A stretch of DNA of 64,000 nucleotides, from contig NC_135507.1 in the NCBI RefSeq assembly GCF_052857255.1, positions 79,032,850-79,096,849 on the forward strand, written 5' to 3'. This stretch comes from Amblyomma americanum (lineage: Eukaryota; Arthropoda; Arachnida; Ixodida; Ixodidae). A program made the translations under genes and the position numbers. The notes under the pieces were generated by a model that saw nothing but the letters and a program-made list of their open reading frames with translations, searched no databases and was not told the origin of the DNA. Shown one piece after another: positions 35,914-47,627 of this stretch (its first letter is position 1; each line of letters opens with the position of its first letter).

Positions 35914-36805
35914 GAAAATTAATTTGTTTTTTTTGTTGTAGATGTGCAATTTATTATAAGTAAGCAGTCTACTACGCTCGAATACTGCAAAGAAGTCCTA
36001 ACCAGCAGTCTGGTTAACTAATTATGAATGGTTAACTTTTTATTTAATATCGCAAAGCTCTGAGGTCATCGAGAGGAGTGTAGCCCTTCATAACTAGTAC
36101 CTGTATCAGTTCTTAAAATTGCTCAAATGCCGTTACCGTCGGCGCTGTGGCCGAAAAAATTTAGGCTATTTCAATGAGTTACGTGCAGTAGAGAGGTTGC
36201 TTTTCCTGCAATCTTCTCGAAAACATACGTGTTTGGGCAGGATGTAACCAGAACACGTTCGGCCAGAGCGCAGAAGGTCACCGCGTTATCGAAATTCCAA
36301 AACTCATATAGATAATGGCAAGGGTGGGCTACATGCCTCTCAATAATTACAGAACCTAACAGCAGTAGTTAAAACGTACATACTATTGAGTTTTGGTCAA
36401 CCAGCCTTCTAGTTCACATCTCTTAGATCTATTCTGGAGTACTACACCGCACACAATTCTACACCGAAAAAAGCGCCTTTGTAACACAATACGCCTACCT
36501 TAAAAATTGAATGAAGTCTTAAGTGAAACACAATGTATATAGAGCTTATGGGGAGCCATTCTTGCTGCTCTACACTGCTGACTTCATTGGCATGGTTACG
36601 TTTGCCAAAAGCTGCACATTAACCACTCGCGCAGCATATGAGCACTCAAAACATATTTGCGTTTTTCCCGACGCACAAAGCGACAGCAGCAATTAATATT
36701 CTAGCTTCTTTCACGGGGTGTTGTTATAATTAGACTATACTAAAATGGTACCAGAACGTTCTGCGGTGTAGAAGGTACCGGGCCCATTGTCATAAGGCGA
36801 CATAC

Positions 36806-36898
36806 CTTGCCGAGGAAGTTGCCGAGGGTGTATTCCGTCTGGGAATTCGTGTCGATGACGACCCCGGGGAATTCGTCGCTGGTCTGCGCAGAAGCCAT
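36806..36898 (-). CDS. Polo-like kinase exon 1 (coding part)
   Basis: 31 codons from ATG at 36896-36898 (MASAQTSDEFPGVVIDTNSQ onward) ending in NFLGK at a GTATGT donor (phase 0). The ATG was chosen because the preceding frame lacks kinase-like sequence and the residue spacing to the glycine loop fits the polo-like family. Confidence 0.75.
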
Positions 36899-38582
36899 CA
36901 CGGAGAGAAAACGCGATCTCGACTCCACGCTTTCCACTGCTGCAATGCACACTTCAACACAGGCACCAGCGACTGAGCTCGACACTGGCGTTTCTGACCG
37001 CTGCGGGACGGTTTTGGAGAGGTAGTACCACGTGCACGAAAAAAAGCCACGCTATTGTTTGGCGCCACTCGACACCGAGATCCAGGCAGTGGCCGCACCT
37101 AGTCGGGTGTGACCCTCCTATTGTAGGCGCCCTATTGTAGTCTATTGTAGGCGCCCCAGAAATCCCTTCCCTTAACTTGCTTCGGGAATAGTCCTTCCAG
37201 AACCCTCAGGTCACCCAACATGCTCGGCATTTCCTTGGAATATAGCTTTTTTCGGTTATCTTACCACACCTTCACTAGAACCTGTTCCAGCAGCAAAGGC
37301 TGACTTGTCACTTGGTTGGTGATAAGCTAGAATGGGCACAGTGAACACCCCGTACTATCTCCGCCAGTGTCAGGTTTCCTCCTAGTCATGAATTACGCTT
37401 TCCTGCTGTGGAGTTACAACAGAAAATCGCGTGCCCGAATATCAGTTCATCGTTTTCCAGGCAGGAGTAGGCGTTTTGCAGAGGACGAAATTTATTTATT
37501 ATTAATTTCGCTTAAGCAAGTTTGTTCATAGATTACGTTCTTCCGGCGTATATGCTTTGTCATTTGTCTTATTACGCAAGGACGTAGTTTTCAATGTTAG
37601 TATGACCACGTGTTTTCATGCGGTATCTGAGCCTTTACATTTTCTAGAAATTTTTCTATTAGAAACAATCACGTAGAAACAATCAGCAGGTTAATGCTGA
37701 GACTGCTAAGTATTCGTTTTCAGCTGTTGAGTGCTCAACTTTACAGGGCAGACGGTACAAAACCCACACTAGAGTGTTGTTTGCATGCCCTGGAAAGGTA
37801 TGCCTGGAATACCTGGAGACTGGGGACAACCGAATACTCAGGGAAAGCGTGGCAACTGCCGACATTGTAAACGAAGGTGGCGTACATGCCAGTGCAGAAC
37901 ATGTTCACGGGATGGGCAATGGCTTTGGTAGCTTTTGCAAGTTGGAGAAAATAGGTTATATAGACAACAGGAATCATTAGGAGCTGTGAAAAAGTGACTC
38001 ATAGGGCAGGGAGTGGTTGCAAGGAGATTAACAGTAAAACGCCAACAAATGCGGTCAGTGTCATAGCCAAGAGTCTGGGAAAGAACAAAGCCACAAAGGC
38101 AGTGGTAACAGCAAGAAGGGGGACGAAAGTAAGTGAGAGGGAAGAAGTACACGCGTGCTAATCGCCGGTAATTCCAAATTGAGCCACAGCGCCCGAACTA
38201 TACTGGAGCGCTTAGGGGGGGGGGGGGGGGGGGGGCGTATGCGAGTGGCAGCGAGGATATTCCCGGAGAGGACAATAAACCAGAGACGAAAATCCGCCAT
38301 TTTCCTACGATTTCGGCTTGAAGCAATGAGGGAAAACTCGTCTGCAACCCAGAAAACAGGTTCAATGCAAACGCATGGAAGCAACGGAGGCGATACCCGG
38401 TTCCACGAGATCTCTACTCCACCTTCCAAGTGCTCCTTGCCTGCTTGACAGCTGTTGTCATCTGTCGTTTGCGCATGCACTGTACGATGTGGTGGGTTGA
38501 TTTCAAGCAATGGAGACGCGGGCATGAGCATACTGCATATTAGCCGTGTGAAAGAGTATGTTGCAAGGCGTCAGCTGGTATA
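36899..38582. other. Kinase upstream region and non-coding stretch
   Basis: 36899-37100 should hold the kinase 5' UTR and promoter (minus strand); no TATA box is evident. At 37117-37158 CTATTGTAGGCGCCC is repeated imperfectly. A 21-G tract lies at 38215-38235. Otherwise I see nothing I can name. Confidence 0.4.
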
Positions 38583-39464
38583 AAGGCGCATTCACACGAC
38601 GCACGGTCGGTCCGCGGCCCGCGCATCACGTGTTCCTACCTCACTACAACTGACCTGCCGTCCGATGTTGCCAAGCGGACACGGTGGAACAAAAAAAAAG
38701 ACAACGCACTGGGCGAGTCAAAGATGCTGAAATACTGATAAGCAGGAAAGAGAAGACGAGCTTCAGTCTGCTGCCTACTGACCCCGTCTCTCCAATGTAT
38801 ACCTTTCCATCTCTCTGCACACCTGTACCCAACAATGAATGAGCTACAGTGGCATGCAACTCAAGAATGAATCAGCAATTGCCCCCTCAGAGGAGGCCCT
38901 GTTGTTGATGACATCTGCCGATTCCCGCCCTTGACTCATTCTCTCCCTCTCTCCGTTGACCAGTCACATTAGACCGGCTAATGTTAAAACGGAGGGGGTA
39001 GAAATTGAATGGGCAATAACTAGGACTTAATCGGATTAATCGTGGCGTCATTGAAATCGGTCACAATGATCTTTTTGTTTTGCTTTAGGGGGGTTTGACG
39101 TCCCAAAACGACTCAGGCCGTGAGGAACGCCGAAGTGAAGGGCTGCGGTCGTTTAAAGTGCAATGACTTCGCACAGCACACGGGCCTATAGAAATTCGCC
39201 TCCGTCGAAATTTGACCATGGGAGAGACATTTACTGCAGCCGAAGCTATTCTAGCAACTATACTAGCATCCCTATCGAAACGTTGGAAAAAGTGGGCTGG
39301 TGGCCAGACCTAAAGCCCGCAGCTTCCCGATCCGCCGCTGAATCCTGCTGGGTAAAACCCACTTCATATTTCTCTCTTGACCGGGCCGCGGGCCGACAGC
39401 ACGCCTCACACATCGTAGTGACGCGTGCGAGGGGGCCCTACGGTCGGTCGTGTGAAACGGCCTT
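38583..39464. mobile_element. Candidate non-autonomous DNA transposon (MITE-like)
   Basis: The left end AAAGGCGCATTCACACGAC and, inverted, the right end TAAGGCCGTTTCACACGAC agree at 15 of 19 positions. Both are followed by GGTCGG-like and GGGCC-rich sequence, and a second inverted piece GGGCCGCGGGCCGAC lies at 39382. No transposase is encoded. A SINE fragment is inside. Target duplication could not be settled. Confidence 0.4.
39083..39222 (-). mobile_element. SINE fragment
   Basis: Reverse complement of the tail and body of the SINE family at 57526-57753: CGAAATTT with GAGGCGAA, CGTGTGCTGTGCGAAGTCA and GGGACGTCAAACCCCCC are all recognisable. Confidence 0.65.
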
Positions 39465-41187
39465 AGTGGTAGCGGTACCTTGCAGTTCAATATAGCAGCG
39501 GCAGGAATAAATGATGCTCCCAATGGTCTCGCTGCGACCGCGGGGAAGAGGGCTTTCAAATGCCAGAATTAAACAGCAAACTGCATGTAATAGGCGTTTT
39601 GGGAGTTTTTGAGCGAAATGGCATTCATTTTAGTGGAGGGGTGGGCGCAGGGATAGGCAGGGGCCGGGTGGGCCGCGCAGTGGCTTTTTTACGTGGTCCG
39701 TGGAACTCCGGGCTTACAAATGCGTATCAGCAAATGCAATAATGGAGGCCGAGGCAAACAACATGGATACTGGGAACATAAGGAAGGAAATATACAAAAC
39801 AAATTTAGCGCATAAGTTTCATGAATATGCATAAGGGCAGAGAAAGAGGGAAAGGGTCAAAAACATATCAGCATTTAAAGGAGGGTGAAATAGGTTAATG
39901 CGCTCTATTTGAGATTCAGGTATCTAGATGACCCACCGTTTATCAATGGCTACAACTCGGAGAAGTCGAACAGATAAACGGCGCAGTGAATGGGGTAGGC
40001 ACTGGTAAGTTTATATATCGCAAAATAAATAAGAAAGGAATAAAATAAAACTGCAAAGAACGTATATGGGTATCGGGAGCAATTTTCGGGTAAAGGTCAT
40101 GGCTAGCAGTAACTTATTCATGGATGGCGGACAATTGGAGGCGAGTAAAAATAAGGATCTTCTAAAATGTCTCAAAGAAGACATAAAACAGTTGATAGAC
40201 GATACCGAGATGATTCTACCATGAAAGAAGGAATGGCAACATCAAATGTCTGCACGGGTGGACAAATCGTAACGGAACCTTAATATACTGTAACTCTGTG
40301 AGGAAGTTACTGCAAGTAGAAAAGTTAAATGTGAAGGAGAAATCACAAGGAATTGCGGAGAGTTCGGGCACTAGGACGCCAGCATCGTCCGGCGGCGAAG
40401 GCGGTGATCAAAGACCACACTCCAGGCTGTAACGTTCAAGTTCAGTAGTGGCTGCAATACTCTGGCGTCCTTTGTGCAACGTTGCAACTCTTCACACACA
40501 CACACACGGCTAATGTACGTTACTGTGGTGGCCCACTAAGTAGTCATCACAGATGTGGCTTTGGTTGTTTCAGCACTCAGCCGGACACGCGGTCTGTCCT
40601 GTGGAAAACGTTGGGGGAGAATGTAATGGCTGAGGTCACCTCGAACATTTTAACGGATCCTAGGCAATAACCTGGAGCTTTTGCTTCTCGTCTATTTTGA
40701 AGCGTGGCCAGTACATCATGACTTTAGCCCGTGAAATTGTGTTCATAAAAAAGATGCCAAAGGGACCAGAATATATAGCGACGACCTATGCGTGCACCTC
40801 TGTCCTCTTGCCCAGTTTGGGTTGCTGGAAGATATAGCAGTGCCCCATTTTAAACGAGGTGGTAGCATGTGCACCATTATAAGCCTTTTTGCTTGTTTTT
40901 TTTTAAGACGTAGGTCTGCAAGTTCGGCATTGTTTTCAAAGTACAATACCTAATCCTGCTGTTCCAAGCTGATGTCGTCTCCTATGCTTTTGAGGCGCTA
41001 ATCTCCCAATCCCATTTTGCTAACTTGTAGCGAAGATCCATTCACCTGACCATTGTTGTCTCTAAACCCTGGCGCCTCGGGGAGAGTGGCCGCATTCAAT
41101 TCAAATCATATCTTTACTTTCCATCAGGTGCAAAAGATGTTGGGGCTACACAAAAAAGCTGCCACTTGGCGGTTCGACGAGTCCGCG
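39465..41187. other. No gene recognised
   Basis: AT-rich intergenic sequence with an (AC)n run near 40495-40508. Short open frames here show no recognisable motif. Confidence 0.5.
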
Positions 41188-41357
41188 GGCCCATATATAA
41201 GGCTGCGTCTAGACAGCACCAGAGAATCCAGAAGATACCGCCGCAGTCCTGTGTAAAGAGTTCAATTCTTTCTATTGATGTACCACGCATTACTTATGTG
41301 TCAACTTGTCGCCTAGATTTCCTTTTGTATATTCGCGTTCTAAGACACCTTGGTCTG
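41188..41357 (-). repeat. Ty3 LTR fragment related to LTR of element 1
   Basis: From ATATAAGGCTGCGTCTAGAC to CTTGGTCTGGGTTG it follows 2232-2398 with few gaps. It is directly joined to the LINE fragment on its right. Confidence 0.65.
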
Positions 41358-42025
41358 GGTTGAATATCTTTAATATCTTTAATATGGAGTCCAAGTAGTG
41401 TTTCATTAATTAACCGTCTTGAGTCTGTGCAAAATAAAGCCGTGAGGTTCATCCTTTCTTCATACTCACCGTATGAAAGTGTGTCATTATTGAAGCAAAC
41501 TATCAGTATTCCCGACCTTATCACTCGACGCAAGTTCTCTCGTTTATCGTTTTTTCATTCCTTGTACTACGATGGCTCCCCGTTCACAGCTGATCGCATC
41601 GCCCCTGCCCATCATGTTTCATCCCGGTCTGATCATTCCCGCAAAGTGCAACCCATCTTCGCACGAACACTGAAATATCAAACATCACCCTTACTATTAT
41701 CTATGGCAGAGTGGAACTCGTTACCGGCTGACATAGTTTCTGAAACTGAGTTATCACATTTCCAAACAAAACTTTCATCGCACCTTGGCCTACAAAATTC
41801 ACCGTGATATTTTCAGTATTGTTGAAGCATCAAGTCTCTTACGCTCAACCTATGTATCTTTCAGCGACTGCAGTGATGTGTACTTGCAATTTGTATATAT
41901 AGATTTTCTTTGTATTTGTTAACTACTGTGTGCCAATAATCTGTATTGTGTTGTTTTCATGCCCTCCCCCCTATGTAATGCCCACTTGGGCCTTTAGGGT
42001 ACTTAAATAAATAAAAATAAAAGAG
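41358..42025 (+). mobile_element. CR1/L2-like LINE, 3' end with C-terminal RT frame
   Basis: A 5'-truncated LINE. A frame to TGA at 41805-41807 reads RLESVQNKAVRFILSSYSPY near its start, SIPDLITRRKFSRLSFFHSL further on and AEWNSLPADIV near the end. This is the C-terminal section of CR1-type reverse transcriptases. A 3' UTR follows with GCCCACTTGGGC (12-bp palindrome) and AAATAAATAAAAATAAA at the terminus. It is related to, but distinct from, the LINE end in composite copies A and B. Confidence 0.75.
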
Positions 42026-42126
42026 TAGAACCTCTTGAGTTATAATAGAACTATTGCTTATTGATCTGGATCTTACAGCTTTATAAAGTTCTACATTCTG
42101 CTTTTTGGCATATAACTGATCATGTT

Positions 42127-42259
42127 TTTCCATCTACGTTGCATCTTGTATATGTACTGCGAAAGTGAAGAACAGAAGGGAAAACTTAAGGGTGCTTGCT
42201 AACGTTCCGACAAGAGGACACGACTTCGTCTGTGCAAAACATTCACCATTGACGGGATT
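42127..42259. repeat. Direct repeat of 42955-43090
   Basis: Both contain TGCTTGCYAACGTTCCGACA and AAGAGGACRYGACTTCGTCTG, followed by CATTGACGGGA. The partial duplication lies just left of copy B and may be the end of a second, tandem composite unit. Confidence 0.65.
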
Positions 42260-42394
42260 TAACTATGGTCATCCCTCCGTGTTGGAAGAACCAGTGAGGA
42301 GGAGGAGGGTGTGAAGTGGGAATGGAGTGTAGGTTGGGGCGTGTGAAACTTCTCCAGACATGATGGCTGCCAAAAATGATTATCCGGTTGAGAA

Positions 42395-42600
42395 AAAGGC
42401 AAGTTCAGCTCAAAGGAATGCTGGGGTGCGGAGCGTAGGGATAACCATAGTGGCCTTGAAAGGCTGCGTCTCCAGCTGGGACAGATGGCTTCGTATGAGT
42501 GGCTGCGATGATCTGAAAACTCAGATAAGGGGTTAGTCAGCATGGCAGAACAAAATCCCGAGAAACATATAATAAAGTTAAAAGATAACACATGAGGGTG
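42395..42600 (-). repeat. Inverted arm, left (copy B)
   Basis: Its sequence (AAAGGCTGCGTCTCCAGCTG, CTCAGATAAGGGGTTAGTCA, CATGGCAGAACAAAATCCCG) is the reverse complement, with small gaps, of 44215-44410. The two arms bracket about 1.6 kb containing the hairpin and LINE fragment. Confidence 0.7.
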
Positions 42601-43146
42601 AGTTCAGAGAAAGCACGAAAGGAAGGGGGGGGGTGGAAAGGAGTCCCGAAGATGTGTTCCAGAGAAGTGGCGGCAAGAGGAGTAGGGCACAAGCTCAAGT
42701 TAAATTGAACATAGGGAAAAACAAATTGAATAAACATTCCCATGAATGAAGAGTCGACGCGCTCAGCAACGCTATAACTCAAAATCCACACCCACATCCT
42801 CTCCTTGTCCCTTTATTCCCGCCAGCCGCAACTGAGGTGCTCCAGGTTTCGATGGCAGATGCCGCGGCTAGCAACATCTTTTCGTTACATTGTTATGATA
42901 TTAATAAAAATTCCCTAACATTTACATGAAACTGAAGTGTATCTTATCCTGTTATTACCATCCCCCTTGCATCCTGCACATGTGCTGCGAAAGTGAACAA
43001 AGGAGGGGAAAACTTCAGGGTGCTTGCCAACGTTCCGACAAGAGGACGTGACTTCGTCTGGGCAAAGCGTTCATCATTGACGGGACCATTGACGCGCGTT
43101 TGGGAGCGCATCGATCCTTTCATTAATGAGAATATGTATTCAATTT

Positions 43147-43216
43147 GTTTGCCACCCGTTCGTCGATGAGTTCAGTGAGTCCACTCAGTGAACTCATGGA
43201 CCAACCAGTGGCAAAC
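43147..43216. repeat. Imperfect palindrome, copy B version
   Basis: Arms GTTTGCCAC...GAGTTCAGTGAG and CTCAGTGAACTC...GTGGCAAAC around a 4-base centre. Conserved with 3023-3092. Confidence 0.8.
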
Positions 43217-43435
43217 AGAGCTCGAAAACAATATGATCCAACACTTCCTCCGCGGTCATACTGCCAGCTCAACGACAATCGTCCCAAAAAGCTTACTAGG
43301 CTTTTGTATAGTTGGGGGCCAAAATGGCGCCAATTCAATAAAGCACAGACTAATGTCAAACAACTCCTGTATTTCACTCACGAACGAACAATTGTTGAAT
43401 ATTAATGTCCTGTATGAACCCCCCAGTTTGCTCAC

Positions 43436-44056
43436 TTAAGTGACGTGCTAGAGCGGGTCCAGAATAATGCTGCGTGATTTCTGTCCAATAATTAAAGCTT
43501 CTCAGCTAATGTTACGTCTCTAAAAAACCACCTTGTTTGGGGATCTTTTGCTAACTGTAGGAAACATTTGAGGTTGGAAATCATGCATCGCATCTGTATT
43601 GGGAAGCTGAGCATTGACGAAGACCGGTACGTGCTTCGACCTCACATTTTTTTCTTGACGACTTGATCATCAGTGGAAGATCCCAGTGATTAAATGTAGC
43701 ACCGATATTTACAAAGCCCCGCTTTTTCCACCGAGGATCAATGCGTGGAACAGGCTGGCAGCCGGCGTCACGGAGTGCAGCACGGAAGATCAGTTCCGTG
43801 CATTCTTATCTGACGTGTAACTGGCGCGCAGTTCTCTTGCGCGCGTCTTTGACTTCATTAGTGTCATTGGATTTGTGGAGCTTGGTTGTCCTCCTTCACT
43901 GCATGCATTTCCTTATTCATTATTAGCTGTGTCATTGTATTTTTGTTATCCTGTGGTACTTTCGGCAAAACTAGTAGAAGTCATTGTTTCCTACCCTGAA
44001 AAAATGCCTTCGGGCGCTGCAGGTCCCTGAAATAAATAAAATAAATAAAACCCCAA
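43436..44056 (+). mobile_element. CR1/L2-like LINE 3' end fragment (copy B)
   Basis: Decayed RT C-terminus: VLERVQNNAA at the left, IMHRICIGKLSIDEDRYVLR in the middle, and CSTDIYKAPLFPPRINAWNR then LAAGVTECSTEDQFRAFLSD near 43700-43815. The 3' UTR ends in AAATAAATAAAATAAATAAA. Frames are broken by stops. It is present in both composite copies, so it predates their separation. Confidence 0.75.
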
Positions 44057-44214
44057 ATATAGCAACACTTAAATTTATCGGTCGTCAGCAAGAGATACCT
44101 CAAAAGATGTCCCCATCATAAATAAGGATTTGGTCTTCTCCACAGTTGCTGAGCACACCGATGTAAAGACTTGAAGCTCACGTAAATAGCGCTGTTAAAT
44201 CCACCCCTGAGGCA

Positions 44215-44450
44215 GTGTTGGCGGACTATTTTCTTCTTTTGTTTTTCGGTATTTCTTTCCGCCATGTTTACTAATCCCTTATCTGAGTTTTTCAGGTTAA
44301 CGCAGCCAGTCATACCTAATGTCCATAGAAAAGTTTTTCTAGCGGCTTTAGTCTTACCAAGCCACCTGTCCCAGCTGGACACACAGCCTTTCATGGCCAC
44401 GCTCGTTATCTTCTCCACGCTCCACACTCCCGCATTCCTTTCTGTGGAGT
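44215..44450 (+). repeat. Inverted arm, right (copy B)
   Basis: Partner of 42395-42600; see that entry. In copy A the right arm is at 4028-4250 and the left arm is mostly lost where Ty3 element 1 abuts. Confidence 0.7.
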
Positions 44451-44628
44451 TGGTCTTTTATTTTAATTGTGTTGGAAATGTCGTTCGATTTAAGACACTC
44501 TGTTGGCCTGGCAAGACGTAATTTAAAACGTTGTTACACCCGCATGTAAGGATAGGACTTCTGTCCTGCTGAAATATGAAGCAACGATTACGGAACGGAC
44601 CAACCAGAACGAAAGGGAGAAGGTCTCT

Positions 44629-44990
44629 TTGAGCCCTAACCACAGGAACAAGCTTGTGCACTGTAGATCGAATATAATCTATCAGATTCCGCTGACCTGC
44701 GGTAAAGTTTATATCGGGCAAACGGGCCGTAGTATCAACTTTATATTACTCCATCGTTCAAATCTGATTCACGAGGCCAGCATCTGCCTAAGCATTGTAA
44801 AACCTGCAAGCATGATGACAACGAATGCACTCCCCTTTTCGGCAGGGCTAAGGTTATCGAACGCTCCAGGGAAAAGAAAGACGCGAAATTGTCGTAGCCT
44901 TGGAAATCGCGAGACAAGGGCCTGACAAATGTGTTAGTGGTGCGTCCATTCACTTGTACCGCAAGGCGTTGGAGTCTCTCGGGTTGGCGA
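44629..44990 (+). pseudogene. Penelope-like element GIY-YIG endonuclease C-terminus (copy B)
   Basis: NIIYQIPLTCGKVYIGQTGR is followed by SINFILLHRSN. The GIY-YIG core is clear, but the Arg usual after N in the next helix is Ile. An indel then shifts the C-terminal Cys/His section (readable in copy A) out of frame. The GTAT at 44732-44735 is the uninterrupted target of Ty3 element 2. No RT part of the PLE is recognisable upstream, so this is a 5'-deleted remnant. Confidence 0.75.
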
Positions 44991-45153
44991 GATGATTAAG
45001 GTTTTTTCCTCTTTGTGTGTTGGTGTGCATGCGCTTTCTTGTTGAAACAAGGAGGCCTTCGTGGAATAAACCACTTGTTAGTCTGCGCTCTCGACCCGTG
45101 TGCTTCTTTCATCTTATTCCGTCCTTTTTGCGCAGTTATTTCTTGTTCTTATA

Positions 45154-45471
45154 ATGTCTTCTACAGCACTCTTATTGAGTAATAACTTCGCAGTAAACGG
45201 AATTAAGCGTACCCTTGATTCTGATCAGTGGCCGGAGCCCTTGGTGCGCAATGCAACCGCACACACTAATAGAGCGACGTTCGCTTCATTGAAAAGGCCG
45301 CAGCTAGAAAGCGCCACAAGTGGGCTTTTACCGCGTGAGGCGCAATTAGCGTTGCTCGACGCGGAACGAATCTCTGGCCTCTCAGCACAACTGTTTGGTC
45401 GAATACCATTTCCCAAGTATTTGACCCAAAAGAGCCGAACACCACGCCGGGGGAAGTATTGTGCCCTTTAG
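45154..45471 (+). CDS. Hypothetical 105-residue frame in copy B
   Basis: ATG at 45154 (MSSTALLLSNNFAVNG onward) to TAG at 45469-45471. I do not recognise it. The corresponding frame in copy A is split by the I-like LINE and carries indels, so conservation as protein is not supported. It may be chance within a repeat. Confidence 0.2.
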   Translation: MSSTALLLSNNFAVNGIKRTLDSDQWPEPLVRNATAHTNRATFASLKRPQLESATSGLLPREAQLALLDAERISGLSAQLFGRIPFPKYLTQKSRTPRRGKYCAL

Positions 45472-46079
45472 GAAACACGTCGGCAGAGGGGTCCAACGCA
45501 GGACCTCCCTTATGCGAGGCGGACGCTTTAGCCCAATGCCACCGCTTCGTGAACTTCGACTCACTCAAAAAATAAATATGACTACGCAGTCTGCCTTACT
45601 ATAGCTGAGTTTTCAATTTCCGAAAACCTCTCATTGTGAGAGCCGAGTAAAAGAGTGCGATTATATTACCTTCACCATACCAATTCATAAATCGAAGTGT
45701 TGATAATGAGACTGCTATACATAAATGCACCCAGATGGACTGTTAGCGATGAAAGATTATAGCAATAGCTGGAGAATTAGATGCATTTCACTTGAAAAGA
45801 GCCACTGGCCATAGTCACTGGCCGCATGAACTTCTCGTCCTGGAGTGACTGCAGATTAAAAAAATGGTGGTGGTTTAGCTCTGGTTAAACCTGGAGTGAC
45901 GTGATAGCTAAAGCTGGACGAGTGGAACGCGCTCGGCTGAATTGCAAAGTCAGTCTTTCGCCGCACCGTTTCTCTGGGCGCTCCTTAATCTTCGTCCCAC
46001 TTGACACAGCGCATGCGCACTGCTGTGACAGTTCGGCTTCGCCGGCGTGCTGCGACGTCGGCAGCAGCAGCTGCTCCAC

Positions 46080-46170
46080 ACCACGTGACCAACCACGTGC
46101 TGGTCACGTGACCAGCCACAGTACCGCGCCGCCGGCAGCTGCTCAGTACCTCGTGGCCAACCACGTGGCG
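46080..46170. promoter_or_regulatory. CACGTG cluster with an 18-bp perfect palindrome (copy B)
   Basis: 46099-46116 reads GCTGGTCACGTGACCAGC, a perfect palindrome around CACGTG, and further CACGTGACC or CACGTGG sites lie on both sides. Equivalent to 20963-21040 in copy A, where the palindrome is degraded to GTTCACGTGACCAGC. Confidence 0.45.
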
Positions 46171-47627
46171 GTGGCGGCATCGCCACTCTGATGGCTCGTA
46201 ATGCTACCGTACTGCAGCTATCGCTACACAAACAGTTGTCGTAATAATCATTGCAAATTTTCTTCTCCTGCACTGACTGAGGACGAACCGCATACAGACA
46301 GGCCGCTGTTTGTCCCACTTCGTGGAGAAAGTCGATTCAACCGATAATACGACTGCCCTCCAATCTTCTGCAGTGCAAGCGAGGTGGCTTGTGTCAATGT
46401 CGAGGCGGAGTCATTTGTGTTGGGCGGTGAGAAGTAGCCTCCAGCAAGCGACGCTACTATAGGGGAGGTATATTCCTGCTGAGCGAAGCCGTTTCCTAAT
46501 CGCCCACAAAGACACTGCCTGGACGCCAATTTCCTCCTCTATCTCGGCAGCGGCCGTATGGGGACTGCAGAAGGCGGCGGCTACGATCAGCCGGTCTTCC
46601 TCCTCACTGAGGGATCTCGGACGTCAGCTAAGGTCCGCGTCGCCAATCCTCTCTTCTTCTAGGAAAACACGCACAATGCCTGTTACGGTCCCTGTACTGC
46701 GCATCCTACATCGGCAGCAATGCTTCTCCGGGCTCTGCCCTCCTGAACTAACGTCACGATTTGCACTCTTGCATCTCTCTTTTTCCTCCTGGGGAGATCG
46801 GTAGATCCCGAATCTAATTTATAACACCTCTTACCGTCCGTCACGAATAAAGCGTACGATATCACGGCTTTTATTGACTTGTTCTATCTCTTAGGCAACA
46901 ACCAATCGACCGTTTATTTCAGGCAATTATTCCCTCTTCCTTCAAAGCCATCCTTCGGCAGAGTGGCTGGGGCTGCTCCCGAAAACAACTGCCAAGCATG
47001 CAGAAAACAAACAACTATCCTCACCTTCACCTAATGGAGCGCAAAGCAGAATAAAAACAAAACAAACGAAAAGAGAGACGGCGACACAGAAAAAGAAATT
47101 CGTTGGAGGCATTAAAATATCCTTTAACTTCGGGAAGGTGGAGGCCGTATGAGACTCATTGCACTGATTTGAATTTGAGTGGTGACGTCACGCCGCGCAA
47201 GCGCAGTGTTGCTTGGCGGCGGATCACACCACCCGCCACAGTGGGCAGTTTGCTCACAGATCAGTCGGCAGGTTGTGACACGTGACCATGTCACGTGACC
47301 TAGGATGTAACGGACGGACACCGCGAGGTGACGTGACCGGACGGACGGCCACCGCGAGCATGAGTTACTAAAGGCTTTCGCATTAATAAAATTTGCTGGG
47401 CCCTGACAGTCCGCTGAAGCCCCCCGCCCCTAATACTCAAGAATGCGAACGGACTCTTGTGTTAAGCCCCTTCGTCACCTGCAGCGCCACGCCATATGTC
47501 ATTCAGGCACTCCGGTGACCCCTCAAGTGTGCTAATGTTTCTTACTCGCGACTGTTCTTGAAGACCGCCGTTACGTTTGTGGCAGCACCTGTGGATGGAA
47601 TAATGCCCTGAATCTGTTTGTTGTTTA

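Noticed and set aside
38155..38448. 97-codon frame containing a run of Gly
   Set aside because: Created by the 21-G homopolymer; no other support.
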